The translations under genes and the position numbers were made by a program. Below the pieces are notes generated by a model. That model did not search any database, was not told the origin of the DNA, and was given only the letters and a program-made list of their open reading frames with translations. From assembly GCF_014203835.1 (NCBI RefSeq), contig NZ_JACHJW010000001.1, forward strand, positions 868,001-932,000: DNA of 64,000 nt. Direction: 5' to 3'. Positions 24,535 to 32,775 of this stretch are shown here, in pieces. How positions within the stretch are numbered: the first letter of the stretch is position 1; every line of letters begins with the position of its first letter. This DNA comes from Micromonospora polyrhachis (GTDB taxonomy: Bacteria > Actinomycetota > Actinomycetes > Mycobacteriales > Micromonosporaceae).

Positions 24535-25910
24535 ACCGCCCGCTCGGTAGCGAAGTCACGACCGGGTCGGTCGACGGTGGTGCCGCGCACCGGCCTCGGC
24601 TGAGCGTCACCGTCCCGGTGTTCAACAACGGGCACCTGCTCACCCTGGCGCTCCAGGCCCTGACCCGGCAGACGATGCCCCGGGACGAGTTCGAGGTGAT
24701 CGTCGTCGACGACGGCTCCGAACCCACACTCGAACCGGTGGTCGCACCGTTCGCTGACGCCCTGCCCCTGACCTACCTGCGACACAGCCCGAACCGGGGG
24801 CGCTCCGTCGCCCGGAACCGGGCCATCGCCGAGGCCCGGGGCGACGTGATCCTGCTCCTCGACGCGGACCACTGCGCCCACCCCGAGCTGCTCCGCCGGC
24901 ACTGGGAGTTCCACGCCGGCCGGGGGCTGCGTCCCGGCGTCCAACTCGGTCGCAGCATCCTGGTCGACTGGGCGGCGATCGAGGCCCTCAGGCAGGGGGA
25001 GACCCCGACCCCGGCCATGGTCGGCGACTACCGGGAGGACGTACGCGACTACCTGTTCGCCTCGCCCCACCGCCGCCGCGACTTCACCCGCGCCCCCTGG
25101 GTGTACGGCCACACCAACAACGCCTCGGTCGACCGGGCCTCGTTGCTGGCCGTCGGCGGCTTCGACGAGGAACTGGTCACCTGGGGTGGTGAGGACAACG
25201 AGCTGTTCTACCGACTGTTCCACCATCACGGCCGGGACCCGGACCTGTTCGCGATCGGCGACGACGCGATCACCTACGACCTGCCGCACTTCCGGTCCTG
25301 GCGGGTACTGATGGCCCAACTCGCCGAGAACTTCATCCACATCGCCCGCAAACATCCCCGGTACGACATCGAGTTCTTCGGCTTTCCCGGACTCTGGTCC
25401 AACGCCGTACGCCGGATCGCCTGGTTCGAGGACGCGCTGGATGCCTCGCGGGCCCACGGGTTGGGTCAGGTCGACCGGCTGCCCGCCGACTACCAGCGGC
25501 TTCTCGCCGGAGAGAACTGCCTGCTGGTCGGGCACGGGGCCAGCAAGCTCGCCCTCGGGCCGGGATCGGTCACCTTCGACCACGACGCACCGGCCAGCGC
25601 GGACAACCTGCACCTGGCCGGGCTGCTGACCCCGTTCGAGGGTGACCGCTTCGACCGGGTGGTCAGCGTCGACCTGTGGCGCTTCCTCAATCCGGAAGAC
25701 CTCGGTGCCTTCCTGGAGGAGGGGCGGCGGCTGGCCGGCCGGGTGGACTTCGTCTGCACCGACCTGAGCATCCCGCCGGCGGCGATGCTGCCGCTGCCGT
25801 TCGCCCGTGACCTCGACTTCCTGCGCACCACGGTCGAGCCGCACCTGCCGGTGCGGCTGACCACCACCGACGACGGGTGCGCGACCATCTCCGTCGGTGG
25901 TACGCCCTGA
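24531..25910 (+). CDS. GT2-type glycosyltransferase with C-terminal extension
   Basis: 459 residues, GTG start overlapping the aminotransferase stop. A GT-A domain: LSVTVPVFNNGHLLTLALQA, VIVVDDGSEPTLE, the donor-metal motif LLLDADHCAH (D-x-D) and the acceptor/galactosyltransferase-type WGGEDNELFYRL. After about residue 310 there is a second, unassigned region with FDRVVSVDLWRFLNPEDLGA, faintly like a methyltransferase motif. It is soluble, without transmembrane helices. It likely adds the first sugar or polyol unit in the pathway. Confidence 0.85.
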   Translation: MNRPLGSEVTTGSVDGGAAHRPRLSVTVPVFNNGHLLTLALQALTRQTMPRDEFEVIVVDDGSEPTLEPVVAPFADALPLTYLRHSPNRGRSVARNRAIAEARGDVILLLDADHCAHPELLRRHWEFHAGRGLRPGVQLGRSILVDWAAIEALRQGETPTPAMVGDYREDVRDYLFASPHRRRDFTRAPWVYGHTNNASVDRASLLAVGGFDEELVTWGGEDNELFYRLFHHHGRDPDLFAIGDDAITYDLPHFRSWRVLMAQLAENFIHIARKHPRYDIEFFGFPGLWSNAVRRIAWFEDALDASRAHGLGQVDRLPADYQRLLAGENCLLVGHGASKLALGPGSVTFDHDAPASADNLHLAGLLTPFEGDRFDRVVSVDLWRFLNPEDLGAFLEEGRRLAGRVDFVCTDLSIPPAAMLPLPFARDLDFLRTTVEPHLPVRLTTTDDGCATISVGGTP

Positions 25911-27325
25911 TGCGGGTGCTGATGGTGACCTGGGGCTGGCGCTCGCACTTCTATCCGCTCGCCCCGCTGGGCTGGGCCCTGCAGGCCGCCGGCCACCAGG
26001 TACGGGTGGCCGGTCAACCGGCCCAGGGGGCCGCGATCGTCGCCGCCGGCCTGCCCGCCGTACCGGTCGGTCCCGACCTCGACTTCGCCGAGGTGTTCGC
26101 CGGTCAGGTCGGCCGGGTGGCCGGTCCAGCGGGCAGTCCGGCGGCCGGTGCGGCCGTCGCGACGGCGGTGCCGCCCAACATCGACGCGGTGAGACCGGCT
26201 GTCGCAGCGGCGGTGACGCCGGACGGTGGGGTGGTGCGGTTCGCCGACGCCATGCTCGACGAACTGCTCGCCTTCGGCCGGCACTACCGGCCGGACCTGG
26301 TCGTCTACGAGCCGCTCAACCTGGCCGGCTCGCTCGTCGCCGCCGCCCTCGGGGTGCCCGACGTCCGGCTGCTGTGGGGCCCGGACGCCGGCAGCCAACT
26401 CACGCTCGACGAGGACCTGGTGCTCGGTCCGCGCGCGGCCCGGCTCGGTGTCGACGGGGTACGCGTCACCGGGGCGGTGAGCCTCGACCCGTGCCCCGCC
26501 CCGATGCAGGTGCCGCTGGCCAGGCCGAGCCTGCCGATGCGGTTCGTTCCGTACAACGGGCCGGCAGTGGTGCCGGACTGGCTCCGGAAGCCGGCCGCCC
26601 GCCCCCGGGTCTGTGTCACCTGGGGCACCATGATGGCCGGTCTCGGGCTGACCGACCTGGTCGACGCGTCCCGGGTGGTGCACGCCCTGGCCGGGCTCGA
26701 CATCGAGGTCGTCGTGGCGTTGGAGGCCAGCCAGCACGCCACCCTGGGCGAACTGCCGGCCAACGTACGACTGGCCCGCTCCCCACTCGCCCTGCACCTG
26801 GTGCTGCCCACCTGCCAGGCCCTGGTCCACCAGGGCGGGGCCGGTACGACGATGACCGGGCTGGCGTGTGGCGTGCCGCAGCTGGTGTTACCGCAGGTCA
26901 GCGACCAGCACTTCAACGCCGACCGGCTGACCGTCACCGGGGCGGGCACCCAACTGGCCGGCGACGACGCCGACCCGGACACGATCCGCGACCAGGTGAC
27001 GCAACTGTTGGACGACGACCGGTGGCGGGCGGCGGCGCAGGAGATGCGTCGCCGCAGCGAGGAGCGACCGACCCCCGCCGACCTGGTGCCGGCGCTGTGC
27101 CGCCTGGCCCGGACGGGTGCGCCGACGGCGCTCGGCGACCCGGACCCGACGCAAGGCCACCCGGACCCGACGCAAGGCCACCCGGACCCGACGCAAGGCC
27201 ACCCGGACCCGATTCAAGGCCACCCGGACCCGACGCGCCCGCTCCAAGGCCATCCGGGCCCAGCCCAAGGCGACCCGGGCCCGACGCAGCCGGTAGCCGT
27301 CAGCCCGACCGGAGGAACCCGATGA
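25910..27325 (+). CDS. Macrolide-type glycosyltransferase with repeat tail
   Basis: 471 residues; the ATG shares its first base with the preceding TGA. GT-B fold of the EryCIII/DUF1205 type: MRVLMVTWGWRSHFYPLAPL at the acceptor side; then RVCVTWGTMMAGLGLTDLV and ALVHQGGAGTTMTGLACGVP for donor binding. No accessory cytochrome-like helper gene is visible in the operon. After residue 408 the protein ends in a proline-rich repeat (GHPDPTQ copies) unlike its relatives. A TTA codon occurs at 26888. It probably transfers an activated deoxysugar. Confidence 0.88.
   Translation: MRVLMVTWGWRSHFYPLAPLGWALQAAGHQVRVAGQPAQGAAIVAAGLPAVPVGPDLDFAEVFAGQVGRVAGPAGSPAAGAAVATAVPPNIDAVRPAVAAAVTPDGGVVRFADAMLDELLAFGRHYRPDLVVYEPLNLAGSLVAAALGVPDVRLLWGPDAGSQLTLDEDLVLGPRAARLGVDGVRVTGAVSLDPCPAPMQVPLARPSLPMRFVPYNGPAVVPDWLRKPAARPRVCVTWGTMMAGLGLTDLVDASRVVHALAGLDIEVVVALEASQHATLGELPANVRLARSPLALHLVLPTCQALVHQGGAGTTMTGLACGVPQLVLPQVSDQHFNADRLTVTGAGTQLAGDDADPDTIRDQVTQLLDDDRWRAAAQEMRRRSEERPTPADLVPALCRLARTGAPTALGDPDPTQGHPDPTQGHPDPTQGHPDPIQGHPDPTRPLQGHPGPAQGDPGPTQPVAVSPTGGTR
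27136..27300 (+). repeat. 21-bp tandem repeat coding tail
   Basis: About seven units of GGCCACCCGGACCCGACGCAA, the first four nearly identical and the rest diverged with one 9-bp expansion. All stay in frame, encoding G-H/D-P-D/G-P-x-Q. It forms the extreme C-terminus of the glycosyltransferase and ends just before the P450 start. Confidence 0.85.
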
Positions 27326-28515
27326 CCGAGCAGCACACTCCCCTGCCGTACCCGTTCGCTTCCTCGCCCTCGATCCACCATCCGTCGCCGGAACTGACCG
27401 AGCTGCGGGAGAACCGACCGGTGGTCCCGGTGGTCATGTCCGACGGTTCACCGGCCTGGCTGGTGACCCGCCACGCCGACGTGCGCCGGGTGCTCACCGA
27501 CTCGCGGTTCAGCCGGGCCGCCGCCCGGGGTGACGACGCACCACCGAAGGAACTTGGCGCACTGGAGACCGAGTCGCTGATCGGCATGGACCCGCCGGAG
27601 CACACCCGGCTGCGCCGGCTGGTGGCCAGTGCCTTCACCCCCCGTCGGGTGGAACAGTTACGCCCCTGGGTGGCCGGGATGGTCGACGAGCTGATCGACC
27701 GGATGTCCGCCCTGCCTCGACCGGTCGACCTCGTCACGCACTTCTCGACCCCGTTCCCGGTCGAGGTGATCAGCGAGTTGCTCGGGGTGCCGCCCGCCGA
27801 GCGACACAACTGCAAGGCCTGGTCGGACACGATGATGGGCGACTGGCAGCAGGACCCGGAGGGCACCCGGGCGGCGTTGGACGGCTTCGCCCGGATGATC
27901 GCCGCCAAGCGCGCCGAACCGGCCGACGACCTGATCACCGCCCTCATCCAGGCCCGCGACGAGCGCGACAAACTGTCCGAACACGAGCTGGTGTCGGTCT
28001 GCGTGGGGGTGCTCATCGGCGGTCACGAGACCACCACCAACCAGATCAACATGTCGCTGCTCACCCTGCTGAACCATCCCGACCAGCTCGACCGGCTCCG
28101 CGCCGACCCGAACGCGATCGGGCCGGCGGTGGAGGAACTGACCCGGTTCATCCAGCTCGGTGAGACGGGCGTGATGCTGCCCCGGATCACCACCGAGGAG
28201 GTGACGCTGAGCGGGGTAACCCTCCCCGCTGGTACGGCGGTGCTGCCGGCGTTCGTGGCCGCCAACCGCGACCCGGCCACGTTCGCCGACCCGGACCGGC
28301 TGGATCTGTCCCGCAGTCCCAATCCCCACCTGGGCTTCGGTGCTGGCGTACACCACTGTCTCGGGGCGCAACTGGCCCGGATGGAGTTGCAGGAGGCGCT
28401 GCGTGGCCTGCTCACCCGGCTGCCGGGGCTACGGGTCGCGGTGCCCGAGGACGAGCTGCGGTTCAAGCCCGGCCTGGCCGTACGGTGCCTGGCGGCGCTG
28501 CCGGTGACCTGGTAG
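27322..28515 (+). CDS. Cytochrome P450
   Basis: 397 residues, start overlapping the glycosyltransferase stop (ATGA). Bacterial class I P450 landmarks: MDPPEHTRLRRLVASAFTPR (C helix), oxygen-binding I helix LIGGHETTTNQ, EELTRFIQLG (E-x-x-R) and heme loop LGFGAGVHHCLGAQLAR with the thiolate Cys. It needs ferredoxin and reductase from elsewhere. Last gene of the operon, so a late hydroxylation or oxidation step is likely. A TTA codon occurs at 27658. Confidence 0.92.
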   Translation: MTEQHTPLPYPFASSPSIHHPSPELTELRENRPVVPVVMSDGSPAWLVTRHADVRRVLTDSRFSRAAARGDDAPPKELGALETESLIGMDPPEHTRLRRLVASAFTPRRVEQLRPWVAGMVDELIDRMSALPRPVDLVTHFSTPFPVEVISELLGVPPAERHNCKAWSDTMMGDWQQDPEGTRAALDGFARMIAAKRAEPADDLITALIQARDERDKLSEHELVSVCVGVLIGGHETTTNQINMSLLTLLNHPDQLDRLRADPNAIGPAVEELTRFIQLGETGVMLPRITTEEVTLSGVTLPAGTAVLPAFVAANRDPATFADPDRLDLSRSPNPHLGFGAGVHHCLGAQLARMELQEALRGLLTRLPGLRVAVPEDELRFKPGLAVRCLAALPVTW

Positions 28516-28561
28516 CACCGTACGCCGCTGGTTCGCCGTACTCCCACCATCGGTCGACGAG

Positions 28562-28700
28562 CTACCGGGCAGGCCTGGTGTCGTAGTCGTGCCGGGCCTG
28601 CTCGACCTTGCTGAGATTGGTGGCGGCCCATTCAGTGAGATGGGCGAAGAACGGGGCGAGGCTGCGGCCAACCTCGCTGATCTCGTATTCGACCCGGGCC
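28562..28700 (-). pseudogene. HxlR-type regulator C-terminal remnant
   Basis: The minus strand reads RVEYEISEVGRSLAPFFAHL, then TEWAATNLSKVEQARHDYD and a stop. This is the end of an HxlR winged-helix regulator (P-P-x-V-E-Y-x-L-T-x-x-G-x-S-L). The HTH and start are gone, and the reading frame upstream is non-homologous. Confidence 0.7.
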
Positions 28701-28705
28701 TCAGC

Positions 28706-28937
28706 GATCGCCGGCGCGCTCGGGGAACCCGTCCGGTTCGTCGAGCAGACCCGCGACGAGGCCCGCACACAGATGCTGCGGTTCATGCCTGAGCCGGTGG
28801 CTGATGGCACCCTCGCCATCCTCGGTGACCCCACCGACGACGAGCAACGGATCAGCCCCGATGTCGAGCGGGTCCTCGGCCGGGCACCGCGCACCTTTGC
28901 TGACTGGGTCCAGCGCCACATCGCCGCCTTCCGGTAG
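28706..28937 (+). pseudogene. NmrA-type oxidoreductase C-terminal remnant
   Basis: The plus strand reads GALGEPVRFVEQTRDEARTQ, then MLRFMPEPVADGTLAILGDP and RVLGRAPRTFADWVQRHIAA to a stop. It is the last third of an atypical SDR/NmrA protein without its Rossmann domain. It abuts the HxlR remnant back to back, so one deletion probably removed both 5' halves and the shared promoter. Confidence 0.7.
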
Positions 28938-29148
28938 TAGAGCAGCAAGTACCCCTACAACCACGAGCAAGGCGTCAGCCGGCCGTCGGTACACCCCCTC
29001 TGTTCGGGTAGCACCGACAGCCGGCGCGTGGAAGGTCCGACCTGGCCTGGCCCGCCACCTGCGGCTGGACCCCGCGCCATAGACTCTCGCTGGACCCGCC
29101 TTGGCGTACCACGATGCGCTGGTGCGTTACTGGTCCTCGGGGAGGCTG

Positions 29149-32100
29149 ATGGAGTTCCGACTGCTCGGTCGGATGGAAGCGCTGCACGACGGACGACCGG
29201 TGGCGCTGGGGCGAAGACGCGAGCGCATGCTGCTCGCGCTGCTGCTGTTGGAGACCGGTTCGGCGGTGTCCCCCGACCGACTGGCCAACCTGCTCTGGGA
29301 CGACGCCCCGCCGGCAACCTCTCGGGCCAGTCTGCACACCCACGTCTCCCGGCTGCGGGCGGTGCTCACACCGTTCGACGTGCCGCTGTCGAGTACGGCC
29401 ACCGGCTACCGGGTGGAGGTCGACGCCGAGCAGGTCGACGCCCACGTCTTCCGTACGTTGGTCGACCGCGCCCGGAAACTGCCCGCCCCGGACCGGCGGG
29501 TCGGCCCGCTTCGGGACGCGCTGGCCCTCTGGCGTGGTCCGCTCCTGGCCGACCTGGCCACCGACCGGCTCCGGGAGCGGATCGGCATCGAGCTGACCGA
29601 GCTTCGCCTGGCCGCGACCGAACTACTCATGGCCAGCGAACTGGACCGGGGGCGACACCGGGAAATCGTCGGTGAGCTGACCGCGCTGGTTGCCGAGAAT
29701 CCGCTACACGAGTCGTACACCGCGCAGCTCATGCTCGCCCTCTACCGGTGTGGACGGCGTACCGATGCGCTGGACGCCTACGAGCGCATCCGGGGCCGGA
29801 TCGCCGATGACCTCGGTCTCGACCCGGGCCTCGAGTTGCAGGAGCTACGGACGGCGATGCTGCGCGACGATCCCGCGCTGACGCCCGCCGCCGCACCGGC
29901 ACCATCGGCCATCCTGGTGACCCCGGCACCGGTCCCGGCTGCGCCAGCCTCCCCGGTCCCGGCGCAGCTTCCCCTTCCAGTCGCCCACTTCACCGGTCGC
30001 ACCGAGGCGCTACAGACCCTCGACGACCACCTGCGGGACCTGACGGCGGCCCCCACGGTGGCCGTCGCGGCGATCACCGGTACGGGTGGAGCCGGCAAGA
30101 CCGCCCTGGCGGTGACCTGGGCACACCGGGTCGCCGGGCAGTTCCCCGACGGCCAGCTCTACGTCGACCTACGTGGCTACGATCCGGGCGAACCGAAGCC
30201 GGCCGCCGCCGCGCTCGACGGGTTCCTCCGCGCGCTGGGCGTCGACCGTACCCCGATCGACCTCGACGAGCGGGCGGCGTTGTACCGGTCGCTGCTGGCC
30301 GGCCGGCGGATGCTCGTCGTCCTGGACAATGCCCGCTCGGTCGAGCAGGTCCGGCCGCTCCTGCCGGGCTCCCCCGGCTCGCTGGTGTTGGTGACCAGCC
30401 GGGACGACCTGGCCGCCCTGGTGGCTCGGGACGGCGCGCGTCGGCTGGCGCTGGACCGCCTCACCGACACCGAGGCGACGGATCTGCTGCGCCGTATCCT
30501 CGGCGACGCGCGGGTGGACGCCGAGCCGGGGGCACGGGTGGAGTTGGTCCGGCTCTGCGCCGGCCTGCCACTCGCCCTGCGGATCGCCGCGGAACGGACC
30601 GGCCGGGTCGACGCGGCCGAACCGGGCAGCCGGGTCCACGCGGGTCGCACCGGGGCACCGTCCCCCGGCCGTCCCCTGGCCGACCTGGTGGCCGAACTCG
30701 CCGACCGGAGCCGGCGGCTGGACGTACTCTCCTTCCCCGGCGACCCGCTCACCGCCCTGCGGGTCGTCTTCTCCTGGTCATACCAGGCCCTGCCGCCGGC
30801 AGCCGCCCGACTCTTCCGGCTGCTCGGCCTGTACCCCGGGCCGGACTGGGACCTGCTCGCCGCCGCCAACCTCGCCGGTCTCGACCTCGACCAGACCGGC
30901 CGGCTGATCGATCTGCTCGTGGGGGCCCATCTGGTCGAACCCGGTTGCCGCGGCCGGTTCCAGATGCACGACCTGCTACGCGAGTACGCGGCCGAACTCG
31001 CCCGGGTGGAGTCGGGTGACGCGCTGGACCGGCTCTACGACTGGTACCTGCACCGGGTCAACGCCGCCATGGACCTGGTCGACCCGCACCGGAGCCGGGC
31101 ACCGCTACCCGAACTCTCTCCGATCGTCTCGGGTCCTGCGCCGACCACCTACGAGCAGGCGATCGAGTGGTTGGAGGCGGAACGGCCCAGCCTGGTCGCG
31201 GCCATCCTGCGCGCCGGTGACCGACTCGTGCACACCTGGCAACTCACGCAGGCGCTGTGGAAGTTCTTCTTCATCCGGGGCTACAGCGACGACTGGCACG
31301 CCACGAACCTGCCCGCGCTGGCGGCAGCCCGGCGGCTGACCGACCCGTACGCCCAGGGGGAGATCCTCAACAGTCTCGGGGCGTCCCGTTACGCCACCGG
31401 CCGGTACGACGACGCGGTCGACCACTACCGGCAGGCGCTGCCGCTACGCCGCCAGGCCGGCGATCGGGCCGGCGAGGCCACCACCCTGGGTAACCTCGGG
31501 GTGGTCTACGACCTACTCGGCCGGTACGACGACGCGGTCGACCACTACCTGCGCGCGCTGCCGATCCAACGGGCCGTCGGCGACCAGCGGGGCGAGGCGA
31601 TGATGCTGGGCAATCTCGGCATCTCGCTGAAGAACCTCGGCCGGTACGGCAACGCGGCCAAGCACTACCGGCAAGCGATGGCGCTCTACCGACGGACCGG
31701 TGACCAACGTGGCGAGGCCATCGCGTTGGACAACGCCGCCTTCCTGGAGCACCGGTTGGGCAACCACACCGAGGCCCTTTCCCTCCTGCACCAGGCCCGG
31801 GTGATCGCCGAGCGGCACAACGACCGACGGATCCTCTCCTACGTGCTCAACCATCTCGGCGCGGTCCAGCTGAGCCTCGGCGAGATCGAGTCGGCCCGGG
31901 AGGCACACGAGCGCGCACTCCTGCTGGCCCGGGAGATCGGCAACCGGGAGGCCGAGGGCACGGCGTTGAAGGGACTCGGCGAGGTCCACTCTCGACTCGG
32001 CGCGCACGCCACGGCGATCACACTCCAGCACGCCGCCCTGGACCTCGTCCGACGACTGAACACCCCGAGCCGGGAGGCTGAGATCCACAACGATCTTGGC

Positions 32101-32340
32101 GAGGCCCATCGGACGGCAGCGGACGACACAACGGCGCTGGAGCACTTTCAGGCGGCGTTGGCCATCGCCGTGCGCTGCCGCGACCGCTTCCAACGGGGCC
32201 GCGCCGAATTCGGCACCGCCCAGGTGTTGCGCACCCTCGGTAACCACGAGGAAGCCCACCGGCACGCAACCCAGGCGATGGAGATCTTCAGCAGCCTCGG
32301 GGTGCCCGAAACTGCCGCAGTGGCCGCTTTCCTCCGCTGA
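29149..32340 (+). CDS. AfsR/SARP-family transcriptional regulator
   Basis: 1063 residues from ATG 29149, preceded by GGGGAGG. Domains: OmpR-type winged helix (about 1-95; MEFRLLGRMEALHDGRPVAL), bacterial transcriptional activation domain BTAD (about 100-245), NB-ARC ATPase (about 280-560; Walker A ITGTGGAGKTALAVTW, Walker B MLVVLDNARSVEQV), and a C-terminal TPR array (about 740-1060; repeated A-LGNLGVVYDLLGRYDDAV). SARPs bind heptameric direct repeats and recruit RNA polymerase to antibiotic genes. Downstream of the terpenoid operon on the same strand, it is the obvious cluster activator. Confidence 0.92.
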   Translation: MEFRLLGRMEALHDGRPVALGRRRERMLLALLLLETGSAVSPDRLANLLWDDAPPATSRASLHTHVSRLRAVLTPFDVPLSSTATGYRVEVDAEQVDAHVFRTLVDRARKLPAPDRRVGPLRDALALWRGPLLADLATDRLRERIGIELTELRLAATELLMASELDRGRHREIVGELTALVAENPLHESYTAQLMLALYRCGRRTDALDAYERIRGRIADDLGLDPGLELQELRTAMLRDDPALTPAAAPAPSAILVTPAPVPAAPASPVPAQLPLPVAHFTGRTEALQTLDDHLRDLTAAPTVAVAAITGTGGAGKTALAVTWAHRVAGQFPDGQLYVDLRGYDPGEPKPAAAALDGFLRALGVDRTPIDLDERAALYRSLLAGRRMLVVLDNARSVEQVRPLLPGSPGSLVLVTSRDDLAALVARDGARRLALDRLTDTEATDLLRRILGDARVDAEPGARVELVRLCAGLPLALRIAAERTGRVDAAEPGSRVHAGRTGAPSPGRPLADLVAELADRSRRLDVLSFPGDPLTALRVVFSWSYQALPPAAARLFRLLGLYPGPDWDLLAAANLAGLDLDQTGRLIDLLVGAHLVEPGCRGRFQMHDLLREYAAELARVESGDALDRLYDWYLHRVNAAMDLVDPHRSRAPLPELSPIVSGPAPTTYEQAIEWLEAERPSLVAAILRAGDRLVHTWQLTQALWKFFFIRGYSDDWHATNLPALAAARRLTDPYAQGEILNSLGASRYATGRYDDAVDHYRQALPLRRQAGDRAGEATTLGNLGVVYDLLGRYDDAVDHYLRALPIQRAVGDQRGEAMMLGNLGISLKNLGRYGNAAKHYRQAMALYRRTGDQRGEAIALDNAAFLEHRLGNHTEALSLLHQARVIAERHNDRRILSYVLNHLGAVQLSLGEIESAREAHERALLLAREIGNREAEGTALKGLGEVHSRLGAHATAITLQHAALDLVRRLNTPSREAEIHNDLGEAHRTAADDTTALEHFQAALAIAVRCRDRFQRGRAEFGTAQVLRTLGNHEEAHRHATQAMEIFSSLGVPETAAVAAFLR

Positions 32341-32775
32341 CCGCCGGCCATCTTCACCCCGTACTGGGCAGGGACGAGGAGTCCTGCCTGACGTCCACCT
32401 ACCTCCAGTGACCGTCGGTCTGGCCGACGGTCACTGGAGCGAGCCAGGTGCTGGCCGCGCGCCAGTGGCGTCTCCGCCCACCCCCGTTTTTCCAGACGGC
32501 ACCACCACACGCGCAGCCAGACCGAACCGTCGAGCCGACGGCCGTCACCCCGGTCGGCCTTCCTAGTCTCACCGGTACGCCTTGCCATAGCCCTTGCCAT
32601 CGCCAGACGGGGCAGGAACTCCATCGAGACGGGGGCAGGAACTCCATCGGGCGCAGGGCAGAAACGCATCGGGGGCAGGACGGAACGTCCGCTTCCGCTC
32701 ACGTCGGAAGGTGCTCCGCCCTGCCCCCTCGGCCGTACCGGCCGCCACCCGCGACCACGCGCCGGCGGCTCCCGG
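32341..32775. other. Gap with terminator and short direct repeats
   Basis: 435 bases without a recognisable gene. It contains the hairpin listed next. Near 32605-32685 there are three imperfect copies of a GGGGCAGGAACTCCATCG unit, not obviously functional. Confidence 0.5.
32403..32439. terminator. Perfect 16-bp hairpin after the SARP gene
   Basis: CTCCAGTGACCGTCGG, loop TCTGG, then the exact complement. It lies 63 bases after the SARP stop and before the convergent DUF5682 gene, so it may terminate both. Confidence 0.65.

Noticed and set aside
27136..27300. CRISPR-like array
   Set aside because: Units are contiguous without spacers and stay in frame with the glycosyltransferase gene, so it is a coding minisatellite.
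32605..32690. Short direct repeats as a regulatory array
   Set aside because: Three imperfect copies only, no symmetry, far from any start codon.
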